DNA from: Nocardia anocheti
Lineage (GTDB): Bacteria; Actinomycetota; Actinomycetes; Mycobacteriales; Mycobacteriaceae
Direction: 5' to 3'
Assembly (NCBI RefSeq): GCF_029675105.1
Contig: NZ_JAQQFV010000006.1
Span: 248,001 to 312,000 of the forward strand
DNA: 64,000 nucleotides
In this document: positions 25,479 through 33,550 of the stretch, in pieces
How the letters are laid out: the number at the start of each line of letters is the position of its first letter
Numbering within the stretch: position 1 is the first letter of the stretch
Translations under genes and position numbers: made by a program
The notes under the pieces: generated by a model
Database searches by the model: none
What the model saw: only the letters and a program-made list of their open reading frames with translations
What the model was told of the DNA's origin: nothing

Positions 25479-27662
25479 GTGCCTGGTTTCGCTGATGTCG
25501 CCGCTGGTCCGCACGCCGCCGCTCGAACGGTGGGTGAGGCGGGCTTCCCCTTCTCCGCGGTCGTGGGGCAGGAACAGCTGCAGCTCGCGTTGATCTTGTC
25601 GGCGGTGCACCCCGGCATCGGCGGTGTGCTGGTGCGCGGCGAGAAGGGCACCGCCAAGTCGACGGTGGTGCGCGCGCTGGCCCAGCTGCTGCCGCCCGTG
25701 GTCGACGAGACCGGGGCCAGGCCCGCGCGGCTGGTGGAGCTGCCGGTCGGCGCCACCGAGGACCGCGTGGTCGGCTCCCTGGACCTCGAGCGCGTCCTGC
25801 GCGACGGCGAACAGGCGTTCCGGCCCGGCCTGCTGGCCGCGGCCCACCACGGCGTGCTCTACGTCGACGAGGTGAACCTGCTGCACGACCACCTGGTCGA
25901 CGTGCTGCTCGACGCGGCTGCCATGGGTCGGGTGCACGTGGAGCGCGACGGCGTCTCGCATTCGCATCCCGCGCGGTTCGTCCTGGTCGGCACCATGAAC
26001 CCCGAAGAAGGTGAGCTGCGTCCCCAGCTGCTGGACCGCTTCGGCCTGACCGTCGACGTGGCCGCCTCCCGCGAGGTCGACACCCGCATGGCCGTGGTGC
26101 GCCGCCGTCTGGACTACGAGGCCGACCCGGCCGGGTTCGCCGCCCGTTACCTCGACGCCGATCGGGTGGTCGCCGAACGCATTCTGACCGCCCGCGACCG
26201 GCTGCCCGAGGTGGGGCTGGACAACAGCGAACTGCGCCGGATCGCGGCGCTGTGCGCGTCGTTCGACGTGGACGGTATGCGCGCCGATCTGGTCGTCGCC
26301 CGCACCGCCACCGCGCACGCCGCGTGGCAGGGCCGCGACCGGGTCACCGAGGCCGATGTCCGCGTGGCCGCCCAGCTGGCGCTGCCGCATCGGCGCCGCC
26401 GCGATCCGTTCGACGAGCCGGGGATCAGCGACGAACAGCTCGACGAGGCGATGCAGGCGGCGGCTGACGAGGTCGAACACGCCGCCACCGCCGAAGGATT
26501 CGACGAGAACGCGCTCGAGGACGCCGATCCGCAGCAGGACGGAACCGGTCCTGACGGCGAGCAGTCCGGTGAGGCCCAGGGCGACGGGCCGGACGGTTCG
26601 CAGCCGGACGGGCAGAGCCGTAACAGCGCGGCCGACGCGACTCGGCGGCCCGAAGACGGCGGACCGGCCGGTCACAGTGCCGACGACCACGGCCCCCAGG
26701 GTGGCCCGGACGACCATTTCGACGACGGCGACCCGACCGACCCTGACGACGGCGGCCCCGACGACGACGGCCCGCAGGGCGGCGGTCCCGGCGGCGGGCC
26801 GCGCGGCTCCCGGCCCGCCGCCGAAGGCACCTCGGGCACACCGGGTTCCGTGAACAAGGCCGTCCCGCGCTGGGAGGTCCCCGGTATCGGCGAGGGTGCC
26901 CCAGGCCGACGCTCGCGCGCGCAGACCCGCACCGGCCGGATGGTCCGTCCCAGCACCGACACGTCGACCGGTCTGCACCTGCTGGGCACCGTCTTCGCCG
27001 CCGCCCCACGGCAATTCGAGCGCGGCCGGTTCAGTGGTCCGCTGGCCCTGGCCGCCGAGGACCTGCGCGGCGCGTATCGCGAAGGGCGCGAAGGGAACCT
27101 GGTCGTCTTCGTGGTCGACGCGTCCGGGTCGATGGCCGCGCGCGACCGGCTCACCGCCGTCACCGGTGCCATCGTCACCCTGCTGCGTGATGCCTACCAG
27201 CGTCGCGACAAGGTCGCCGTGATCAGCGTGCGCGGCAGCGAGGCCGAACTCGTGCTGCCGCCCACCTCCTCGGTCGACATCGCGGTGCGCCGCCTGGCCG
27301 GACTGCGCACCGGCGGCAAGACCCCCCTCGCGGCCGGGCTGCTGAAGGCGCGCGAGGTGATCGCCCGCGAGCACGTCCGCGACCCGCGCCGCCGCCCGAT
27401 GCTGGTGCTGCTCACCGACGGCCGCGCCACCGGCGGCACCGACCCGCTGCCCCGCGCCCGCGCCGCCGCCCGCCTGCTGGCCGGGGAGGGCCACACCGCC
27501 ATGGTCATCGACTGCGAACGCGGCATGATCCGGCTCGGCCTGGCCGCCGAACTGTCCCGCGACCTGCGCGCCCGCTACCTGCGCCTGGACGAACTCACGG
27601 GCGAGACCGTCGCCGAGGTCGTCCGGGGTTCGGCGCGCGGAACCCAGTCTCGCGCGGCCTGA
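25479..27662 (+). CDS. Magnesium-chelatase-like ATPase/vWA fusion (ChlI-ChlD type)
   Basis: 727 residues from GTG 25479, with a TAGAGT box 6 nt upstream. The N-terminal AAA+ module (residues 15-310) has Walker A as GEKGTAKST, Walker B as LYVDEVNLL and sensor NPEEGELRPQLLDRFGL. An acidic, Gly/Pro-rich linker of about 150 residues follows (DDGDPTDPDDGGPDDDG). The C-terminal vWA domain has the MIDAS motif VVDASGSMA and LLTDGRATGG. The order cobO-cobB downstream and the Rv2850c-like position support a role in cobalt chelation or cobalamin maturation rather than chlorophyll. No CobN-like large subunit lies in the window. Confidence 0.9.
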   Translation: MPGFADVAAGPHAAARTVGEAGFPFSAVVGQEQLQLALILSAVHPGIGGVLVRGEKGTAKSTVVRALAQLLPPVVDETGARPARLVELPVGATEDRVVGSLDLERVLRDGEQAFRPGLLAAAHHGVLYVDEVNLLHDHLVDVLLDAAAMGRVHVERDGVSHSHPARFVLVGTMNPEEGELRPQLLDRFGLTVDVAASREVDTRMAVVRRRLDYEADPAGFAARYLDADRVVAERILTARDRLPEVGLDNSELRRIAALCASFDVDGMRADLVVARTATAHAAWQGRDRVTEADVRVAAQLALPHRRRRDPFDEPGISDEQLDEAMQAAADEVEHAATAEGFDENALEDADPQQDGTGPDGEQSGEAQGDGPDGSQPDGQSRNSAADATRRPEDGGPAGHSADDHGPQGGPDDHFDDGDPTDPDDGGPDDDGPQGGGPGGGPRGSRPAAEGTSGTPGSVNKAVPRWEVPGIGEGAPGRRSRAQTRTGRMVRPSTDTSTGLHLLGTVFAAAPRQFERGRFSGPLALAAEDLRGAYREGREGNLVVFVVDASGSMAARDRLTAVTGAIVTLLRDAYQRRDKVAVISVRGSEAELVLPPTSSVDIAVRRLAGLRTGGKTPLAAGLLKAREVIAREHVRDPRRRPMLVLLTDGRATGGTDPLPRARAAARLLAGEGHTAMVIDCERGMIRLGLAAELSRDLRARYLRLDELTGETVAEVVRGSARGTQSRAA

Positions 27663-27765
27663 CCGGGACCGGACCGCGAGGGGCGCCGGTGGTGCCCTGA
27701 TAGAAAGAACGGCGACCGGCCCGGCCGGGTGGCCGCGAGCAGTGCGCCGAGAAGAGGAGTTCCCT

Positions 27766-28380
27766 GTGCCCAAAGGTGTTCCGGAGGTCGTCCCCGAGGA
27801 CGGGCTGACCACCCGGCAGCGACGCAATCAGCCGGTGCTGGCGGTGCACACGGGGCCGGGCAAGGGCAAGTCCACCGCCGCCTTCGGGATGGCGCTGCGG
27901 GCCTGGAACCAGGGCTTCGACGTGGCCGTGTTCCAGTTCGTCAAGAGCGCCAAGTGGAAGGTCGGCGAGGAAGCCGCCTTCCGCACCCTCGGCACCCTGC
28001 ACGAGCAGACCGGTGCGGGTGGCGCGGTCGAATGGCACAAGATGGGCGAGGGCTGGTCCTGGACCCGCAAGCACGGCACCGAGGAAGACCATGCCGCCGC
28101 CGCGCTGTCGGGCTGGCAGGAGATCGCCCGCCGCATCGCCGCCGAACAGCACCGCTTCTACGTCCTGGACGAATTCACCTACCCGCTCAAGTGGGGCTGG
28201 GTCGATGTCGACGAGGTGGTCGAGACCCTGACCAACCGCCCCGGCAACCAGCACGTGGTGATCACCGGCCGCGACGCCCCCCAGGCCCTCATCGACGCCG
28301 CCGACCTGGTCACCGAGATGACCAAGGTCAAGCACCCCATGGACGCGGGCCGCAAGGGTCAGCGCGGCATCGAATGGTGA
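27766..28380 (+). CDS. cobO: Cob(I)yrinic acid a,c-diamide adenosyltransferase
   Basis: 204 residues from GTG 27766 after a GAAGAGGAG ribosome site. It transfers adenosyl from ATP to reduced corrinoid. P-loop GPGKGKSTAAFGMALRA, VFQFVKSAKWKVGEE, WTRKHG and FYVLDEFTYPLKWGW are CobA/CobO hallmarks. Its stop overlaps the start of cobB. Confidence 0.95.
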   Translation: MPKGVPEVVPEDGLTTRQRRNQPVLAVHTGPGKGKSTAAFGMALRAWNQGFDVAVFQFVKSAKWKVGEEAAFRTLGTLHEQTGAGGAVEWHKMGEGWSWTRKHGTEEDHAAAALSGWQEIARRIAAEQHRFYVLDEFTYPLKWGWVDVDEVVETLTNRPGNQHVVITGRDAPQALIDAADLVTEMTKVKHPMDAGRKGQRGIEW

Positions 28381-29957
28381 CTGCCGCCGCGGCGAGCGCA
28401 CCGGCGGTGGTGATCGCCGCCCCGGCCTCCGGCAGCGGCAAGACCACCCTGGCCACCGGCCTGATCGGCGCGCTGCGGCGGGCAGGTCATCGGGTGGCGC
28501 CGTTCAAGGTCGGCCCCGACTACATCGACCCCGGCTACCACGGGCTCGCCGCGGGGCGCCCCGGCCGCAATCTCGACCCGGTGCTGGTGGGGGAGGACCG
28601 TGTGGTGCCGCTGTACCGACACGGCGCCCACGGCTGCGATATCGCCGTGGTCGAGGGCGTGATGGGCCTGTTCGACGGCCGTATCGACGAGCAGCGGGTC
28701 GAGGCCGTGGCCGAGGGGTCCACCGCGCAGGTGGCCGGTCTGCTCGGGGCCCCGGTGGCGCTGGTGGTCGACGCGCGCGGTCATTCACAGAGCCTGGCCG
28801 CGCTCCTGCACGGGTTCGCCACCTTCGACGCCTCCGTGCGGCTGGGCGGGGTGATCCTCAACCGGGTCGGCAGCGAACGGCACGAACAGGTCCTGCGGGC
28901 GGCCTGTGACCGCGTCGGCATCCCCGTTCTCGGTGCTCTGCCCCGCATGGCCGAACTTGAGGTGCCGTCGCGTCACCTCGGTCTCATTCCCGCCGTCGAA
29001 CACGGTCGGGCCGCGGTCGACGCCGTCGAGGCCATGACCGAACTCGTCGCCGCCCACGTCGACCTGCACGCTGTCGTCGCCCTCGCCGGTGGCTCCGTCG
29101 ACGGACCGGTCTGGGACCCGGCGGCGGAACTGGCAGCGCTCGACGCGCACCCGATCCCCACGCCGCCGCCCGTCGCGGAAGGACCCGCGCTCACCGACCC
29201 CGCGAAGCCGCTGGCGGTCGTGGCGGGCGCCCCGGCGGTCGACGAGCTCCTGTTCCCGTCGACCTCCACCATGGAGGCCCCCGTCTTCCACGAGGCGCCC
29301 AAGCCGCTGGTCGTGGTGCCCGGACATCATGCCGACGACGGCAAGGCGAAGCCGGTGATCGCCATGGCCGGTGGTCCCGCGTTCACCTTCGGCTACGCCG
29401 AGCACCGCGAACTACTGCTGGCCGCGGGCGCCGAGGTCGCCGTCTTCGATCCCTTGCACGACGAACTCCCCTCGGGCACCGCGGGGTTGGTGCTTCCCGG
29501 CGGTTTTCCCGAGGAACACGCTGGCGCCCTCTCCGCCAACGAGCGACTGCGCGCCCAGATCGCCGACGCCGCCGTCCGCGACCTGCCCATCCACGCCGAA
29601 TGCGCGGGTCTGCTCTACTTGACCACCTCCCTCGACGGCCACCCCATGGCCGGAGTCCTCGACGCCACCGCCGAATTCGGCCCCCGCCTCACCCTCGGCT
29701 ACCGCGACGCGGTCGCCCTGCACGACTCCGCCCTCTGGCGCGCGGGCACCCGGGTGCGCGGCCACGAATTCCACCGCACCCGCCTGGTCCGCACCGGCCC
29801 CGAACCCGCCGCCTGGGGGTGGCGTGCCCCCGGCTCGACGTCCGAAGGCGCCGTCGTACGTCAGGTCCACGCCTCCTACCTGCACACCCACCCGGCCGGA
29901 AACCCCGACGCCATCGCCCGATTCGTCGACGCCGCCCGGCGATTCGGCCGGAACTGA
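28374..29957 (+). CDS. cobB: Cobyrinic acid a,c-diamide synthase (hydrogenobyrinate synthase)
   Basis: 527 residues from ATG 28374 (an adjacent GTG at 28377 is also possible), overlapping cobO. It amidates the a and c side chains of cobyrinate or hydrogenobyrinate. The N-terminal ATPase has APASGSGKTTLA, KVGPDYIDPGYH and VVEGVMGLFDG. The C-terminal amidotransferase has VLPGGFPEEH and the nucleophile in HAECAGLLYL. Between them, at about residues 255-325, is an unconserved Pro/Ala-rich stretch that makes the protein about 70 residues longer than common CobB. Confidence 0.94.
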   Translation: MVTAAAASAPAVVIAAPASGSGKTTLATGLIGALRRAGHRVAPFKVGPDYIDPGYHGLAAGRPGRNLDPVLVGEDRVVPLYRHGAHGCDIAVVEGVMGLFDGRIDEQRVEAVAEGSTAQVAGLLGAPVALVVDARGHSQSLAALLHGFATFDASVRLGGVILNRVGSERHEQVLRAACDRVGIPVLGALPRMAELEVPSRHLGLIPAVEHGRAAVDAVEAMTELVAAHVDLHAVVALAGGSVDGPVWDPAAELAALDAHPIPTPPPVAEGPALTDPAKPLAVVAGAPAVDELLFPSTSTMEAPVFHEAPKPLVVVPGHHADDGKAKPVIAMAGGPAFTFGYAEHRELLLAAGAEVAVFDPLHDELPSGTAGLVLPGGFPEEHAGALSANERLRAQIADAAVRDLPIHAECAGLLYLTTSLDGHPMAGVLDATAEFGPRLTLGYRDAVALHDSALWRAGTRVRGHEFHRTRLVRTGPEPAAWGWRAPGSTSEGAVVRQVHASYLHTHPAGNPDAIARFVDAARRFGRN

Positions 29958-29964
29958 CCGCGCC

Positions 29965-30354
29965 GTGGACCGGCGGGAACGGGCGGAACAGCGCGTAGTG
30001 GTCGGCCTCGGGCTGCGACCTGGCACCGAGTCGACCCGAATCCTTCGTGCGATCGACTCGGTGGCCGCTGTCGCCCGAATCGTCGGGCTGGCCACCCTCG
30101 ACCGGCGCGCGGACGACACCGGAATCCGCGCCGCCGCCGACACCCTGACCGTTCCGCTGGTGACCTTCACCCCGGCCCAGCTGGCCGAGGTCGCGGTACG
30201 ACATCGATCGGCGCGGACCGCGCGCGCGATCGGCGCCGACAGCGTGGCCGAGGCGGCGGCGCTGCTCGCCGGTGGCGGTGAACTCGTCCGGGAGAGAACG
30301 GTTGTCGACGGCATCGTCGTCGCCGTGGCGACCGCCCACGAGGACCGGAATTAA
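29965..30354 (+). CDS. CobE / CbiG C-terminal-domain protein
   Basis: 129 residues from GTG 29965, 7 nt after cobB. VVGLGLRPGTES, GLATLDRRADDTGI, FTPAQLAEV and SVAEAAALLAGGGELV match the CobE/CbiG_C pattern. The family takes part in corrin ring synthesis (acetaldehyde release by full CbiG, or a less clear role for stand-alone CobE). Only the C-terminal domain is present. It ends the cobalamin operon, 42 bp before the first Y-like RNA. Confidence 0.8.
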   Translation: MDRRERAEQRVVVGLGLRPGTESTRILRAIDSVAAVARIVGLATLDRRADDTGIRAAADTLTVPLVTFTPAQLAEVAVRHRSARTARAIGADSVAEAAALLAGGGELVRERTVVDGIVVAVATAHEDRN

Positions 30355-30396
30355 TTCGATGGGCAGGATCGGTGCCGCCCGGTACCGTTCTGTTCA

Positions 30397-30545
30397 GCAG
30401 TCGACACGGCGGACCGGATTCGATCGGTTACCGATTCAGACGGGGATGTCGCAGGTTCGAATCCTGCCCGCCATCGCGAGGTGGCGGTAGCTCAGTCCGG
30501 TAGAGCGCCTTCCGGTCGGAACACACACGTCCGCCGTGCCACTGC
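30397..30545 (+). ncRNA. Y-RNA-like noncoding RNA 1 with complete permuted tRNA-like module
   Basis: The ends pair as GCAGT/ACTGC (30397-30401 with 30541-30545) and CACGGCGGAC/GTCCGCCGTG (30405-30414 with 30529-30538). An internal loop, CGGATT opposite GAACACACAC, leads to CGATCGG/CCGGTCG (30421-30427 with 30512-30518). Inside lies a circularly permuted tRNA: T-arm GCAGGTTCGAATCCTGC (30451-30467), acceptor strand CCGCCATC, GCGA tetraloop, acceptor strand GGTGGCGG, then a canonical D-arm TAGCTCAGTCCGGTAGAGC (30488-30506). A TGGGCA/TACCGT promoter is possible at 30360-30388. Bacterial Y RNAs that bind Rsr have a Ro60-binding stem plus a tRNA-mimicking module, and rsr follows. Confidence 0.85.
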
Positions 30546-30555
30546 CCCGGTAGAC

Positions 30556-30673
30556 GAGCAGGACGGACCGGATTCGGCCGGTTATCTGGTGAAGACCTTC
30601 GGGTCGAGCGGGTTCGACTCTCGCGGCGGAAAGCGATTTCCGTTCTCGGCCGAACACACACGTCCGTCCGCTC
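30556..30673 (+). ncRNA. Y-RNA-like noncoding RNA 2 with reduced tRNA-like module
   Basis: This starts 10 bp after RNA 1. The closing stem is GAGC plus GGACGGAC (30556-30568) pairing with GTCCGTCC plus GCTC (30662-30673). It encloses the same internal loop as RNA 1, CGGATT opposite AACACACAC, and an inner stem CGGCCG/CGGCCG. The stems differ from RNA 1 but remain paired, which is covariation. The interior has a UUCG hairpin (GACC-TTCG-GGTC, 30594-30605), a T-arm GCGGGTTCGACTCTCGC (30608-30624) and an acceptor-like hairpin GGCGGAAA-GCGA-TTTCCGTT. No D-arm is present, so the elbow cannot form as in RNA 1. Confidence 0.8.
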
Positions 30674-30747
30674 GCTACCGCACGCATGTCCCGGTGGGTC
30701 CCGGGGCCGAGACTCACTACGCCGGTCGACGTATCGGAGGGGGAACC

Positions 30748-32346
30748 ATGAACATTCTGTCGCGCATCTCTCGTCGCGCCACGCCGCAGACCGCACCCGC
30801 CGACCGCGGACAGGTCCTCGGCGACGCGGGCGGTTTCGTCTTCGAGATCACCCCGGAGGCGCGCGTGCGCCGGTTTTTGACGCTCGGCACGGAATCCGGG
30901 ACGTACTACGTCTCCGCCGCCGCGCTGACCGCCGACAACGCCGAATTCATCCTCGACTACGCGCGCGAGCACGCCACCATCTTGGTGCGCGAGGTCGTCG
31001 AGATCTCGACCTCCGGCCGCGCGCCGCGGGCGAACCCGGCCCTGTTCGCGCTGGCCGCCGCCGCCTCGGTGGGCGACCTCGACGGACGCCGCGCCGCCCT
31101 GGCCGCCCTGCCGCTGGTCGCGCGCACCGGTACTCACCTGTTCCTGTTCGCCGGATACGCCGAGCAGTTCCGTGGCTGGGGTCGCGGCTTGCGGCGCGCG
31201 GTCGCGAACTGGTATCTCGACAAGCCGGTCGACGCCCTGGCCTTCCAGGTGGTCAAGTACCGGCAGCGGGAAGGCTGGTCGCACCGCGACCTGCTGCGGC
31301 TGGCGCACCCGGTGACCACCGAGGACGCGCGGCGCCGCCTGTTCGACTGGGTCTGCGGCCGGACCCCGGACCTGGACGGGCTCGCGCTCGTCGAAGGGTT
31401 CCAGCGTGCCCAGAACGCGCCGGTCGAGCAGGTACCCGAGTTGGTCCGCGCCTACCGGCTGAGCTGGGAGATGCTGCCGAACGCCGCGCTGAGCTCGGCG
31501 CCGGTGTGGGAGGCGTTGCTGGACAACGGACTTCCGCAGACGGCATTGCTGCGGCAGCTACCGCGCCTGACCCGGCTGGGTCTGCTCGACCCGCTCGGGC
31601 CGCGCACGGCGGAGATCTGCGCGCAGCTGACCGACCCGGACCGGCTGCGCAAGGCTCGCGTGCACCCGGTCGCGGTGCTGATCGCCCAGCGCACCTACGC
31701 CAGCGGCCGTTCGGCGCGTGGCGCGGGCACCTGGACGTCCTCGGCCCCGGTCGTGGACGCGCTCGACGCCGCGTTCTACGCCGCCTTCGACACGGTCGAA
31801 CCGACCGGCCTGCGACACCTGCTCGCGCTGGACGTCTCCGGCTCGATGACCATGCCGATCTCGGGGCTGCCGCTCAGCGCGCGGGAGGCCTCGGCCGCGC
31901 TCGCGCTGGTCACCGCCCGCACCGAGCCGCGGCACCAGATCGTCGGGTTCACCTCGGCGGGCAAGGGCTGGCAGGGCGCCAAGGGGCTCACCCCGCTGGC
32001 GATCTCGCCGCGGCAGCGCCTCGACGACGCCGTGGCGACGGTCTCGGGCCTGCCGTTCGGCGGCACCGACTGCTCGCTGCCCATCCTGCACGCGCTGGAC
32101 AAGGGCATCGAGGTGGACGTGTTCTCGATCTACACCGACAACGAGACGTGGGCGGGCTCGGAGCACCCGCATCAGGCGCTGGCCCGCTATCGCCGTGCGG
32201 TGAACCCGCGGGCCAAGCTGGTGGTGGTCGGGATGACGGCGACGAAGTTCAGCATCGCCGACCCGGACGACGCGGGCATGCTCGACGTCGCCGGATTCGA
32301 CGCCGCCGTGCCGTCGCTGCTGGCCGACTTCGCCACGGCCGCCTAG
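30748..32346 (+). CDS. rsr: Ro60-like TROVE/vWA protein (Rsr)
   Basis: 532 residues from ATG 30748 after GGAGGGGG. Residues about 15-340 form the TROVE HEAT-repeat ring (MPRF-like VRRFLTLGTESGTYY, FRGWGRGLRRAVANWYLDKP, VVKYRQREGWSHRDLLRLAHP). The C-terminal vWA domain has the MIDAS triad in LDVSGSMT (about residue 360), GGTDCS and YTDNETW. Bacterial Rsr binds Y RNA and, with nucleases such as PNPase, works in rRNA and structured RNA turnover under stress. Two candidate Y RNAs lie immediately upstream on the same strand. It is absent from the M. tuberculosis version of this region. Confidence 0.93.
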   Translation: MNILSRISRRATPQTAPADRGQVLGDAGGFVFEITPEARVRRFLTLGTESGTYYVSAAALTADNAEFILDYAREHATILVREVVEISTSGRAPRANPALFALAAAASVGDLDGRRAALAALPLVARTGTHLFLFAGYAEQFRGWGRGLRRAVANWYLDKPVDALAFQVVKYRQREGWSHRDLLRLAHPVTTEDARRRLFDWVCGRTPDLDGLALVEGFQRAQNAPVEQVPELVRAYRLSWEMLPNAALSSAPVWEALLDNGLPQTALLRQLPRLTRLGLLDPLGPRTAEICAQLTDPDRLRKARVHPVAVLIAQRTYASGRSARGAGTWTSSAPVVDALDAAFYAAFDTVEPTGLRHLLALDVSGSMTMPISGLPLSAREASAALALVTARTEPRHQIVGFTSAGKGWQGAKGLTPLAISPRQRLDDAVATVSGLPFGGTDCSLPILHALDKGIEVDVFSIYTDNETWAGSEHPHQALARYRRAVNPRAKLVVVGMTATKFSIADPDDAGMLDVAGFDAAVPSLLADFATAA

Positions 32347-32375
32347 CGATCCGGCCCGACGGTCGGGAAATCGGA

Positions 32376-32403
32376 GCCGCCGCGACCTCGTTGTCGCGGC
32401 GGC
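32376..32403 (+). terminator. Hairpin terminator after rsr
   Basis: GCCGCCGCGAC pairs perfectly over 11 bp with GTCGCGGCGGC across CTCGTT, followed by GCCTTTCCTC. It lies 30 bp after the rsr stop and also faces the 3' end of the leftward gene at 32436. Confidence 0.75.
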
Positions 32404-32435
32404 GCCTTTCCTCTCACACGAGAGGTACCCGGTCG

Positions 32436-33539
32436 TCAGGGGGCGACCGAGGACCAATCGGCGAAACCGGTGGGGTCGTGGCGGCCCATCGAGGCGTGCT
32501 CGAACAGGCCCCAGCCTTCGGCGTCGCCGCAGCGGGCGTAGCCGATGTGGTCGATCACGCCGTAGGGGGTACGGCCGATGATCGCGGGGTCGGTGAGGTC
32601 GTAGGAGCTCGACAGCGACCACTTCTCGCCCATCCAGCGGCCGTGCGTCCAGTCGGGGTCGGCGCCGTAGCCGCAGCCGACGTGCAGGGCGATGCCGGGA
32701 CGCGATTCGATCTCCACCTCGAGCGGCTTGCCGTCGGGGGTGGTGAGATCCAGGCGTACGGACTTCGGGTGGCGGGTGCCGGATTCGTAGCTCCAGTGCA
32801 TGCGCGGCCAGCCCAACTGTTCCTTGCGACCGTCGTTCCAGATGCGCACGGCGTTGTTGAGGGTGCGGGTGCCGTCGGGCTCCTCCTGCACGATCACCAC
32901 GATCGAGAACTCGGCGAAGCGCAGCGGCGCGTACAGCCACCAGAACCCGCCCATCCCGTCGGCGGGACGGCCCGCCGGTTCGGGCTCACCCGAGGGACGG
33001 ATGCCCCAGGAACGGTCCCGGCTGCCGGTCCAGACCGCCGGGTCGACGGTGTAGTCGCGCCCGTCGACGGCGAGAGTGCCCGCCCACGAACCCAACTGGG
33101 CGAAGCGCGACGCCTCGATGATCGGCCGGGTGCCCGACAGGATCAGGTGCGGCTGCTCCTGCACCGCGTCCTGCGCGCCGGTCCAGGTCAGATCGAAGTT
33201 CAGGTCCTCGTGCTCGCAGATCACCCGCAGCTGACGCAGCGGCTCGATGACCTCGATCCGGTAGCCACCCACGGCGGTGTTCAGGTCGCGCGAGGTGAGC
33301 GCGTCGGAGAAACGCACCGCGCGCTGGGTATCGCCCTGGCGTGCGGTGGCGAAGGCGTCGACCACACCCAGGTTCGGGTACACGCCGAACCCGGTGATGA
33401 GCATTGTGTCACCGGCCGGGTCGAAGGCGTTGAAGTAGTAGCGGTCGTAGAAGTTGCGGTCGCTGGTGGCCACCCGCGCCAGCGACAGCGGGGTCTGGTG
33501 GACCGGGTACTCGTCCAGGGGAACCGGCATGATCGCCAT
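32436..33539 (-). CDS. CrtC/AttH-like lipocalin-type protein (DUF7064/7065-like)
   Basis: 367 residues from ATG 33539, with GAGGAG 8 nt upstream. It is rich in beta-strand and tryptophan, with FYDRYYFNAFDPAGDTMLITGFGVYPNLG at the start and WTGSRDRSWGIRP near the middle. This composition fits the double-lipocalin fold of CrtC/AttH proteins, in which the SRDRSWG segment is conserved. No enzymatic function is established. It starts 11 bp after the stop of the phosphotransferase gene, so the two are co-transcribed and probably share a small-molecule or lipid pathway. Confidence 0.6.
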   Translation of the reverse strand: MAIMPVPLDEYPVHQTPLSLARVATSDRNFYDRYYFNAFDPAGDTMLITGFGVYPNLGVVDAFATARQGDTQRAVRFSDALTSRDLNTAVGGYRIEVIEPLRQLRVICEHEDLNFDLTWTGAQDAVQEQPHLILSGTRPIIEASRFAQLGSWAGTLAVDGRDYTVDPAVWTGSRDRSWGIRPSGEPEPAGRPADGMGGFWWLYAPLRFAEFSIVVIVQEEPDGTRTLNNAVRIWNDGRKEQLGWPRMHWSYESGTRHPKSVRLDLTTPDGKPLEVEIESRPGIALHVGCGYGADPDWTHGRWMGEKWSLSSSYDLTDPAIIGRTPYGVIDHIGYARCGDAEGWGLFEHASMGRHDPTGFADWSSVAP

Positions 33540-33550
33540 CGTCGAACTCC

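Noticed and set aside
30440..30510. A normal tRNA gene starting at GGTGGCGGTAGCTCAG
   Set aside because: The acceptor strand GGTGGCGG pairs with CCGCCATC upstream, not downstream, and no T-arm follows at a suitable distance. The next T-arm (30608) belongs to the second Y-like RNA.
30530..30545. Cobalamin riboswitch B12-box (GCCACTG)
   Set aside because: Only the seven-base core occurs, inside the closing stem of Y-like RNA 1. The other conserved riboswitch elements are missing, and the next gene is rsr, not a cobalamin gene.
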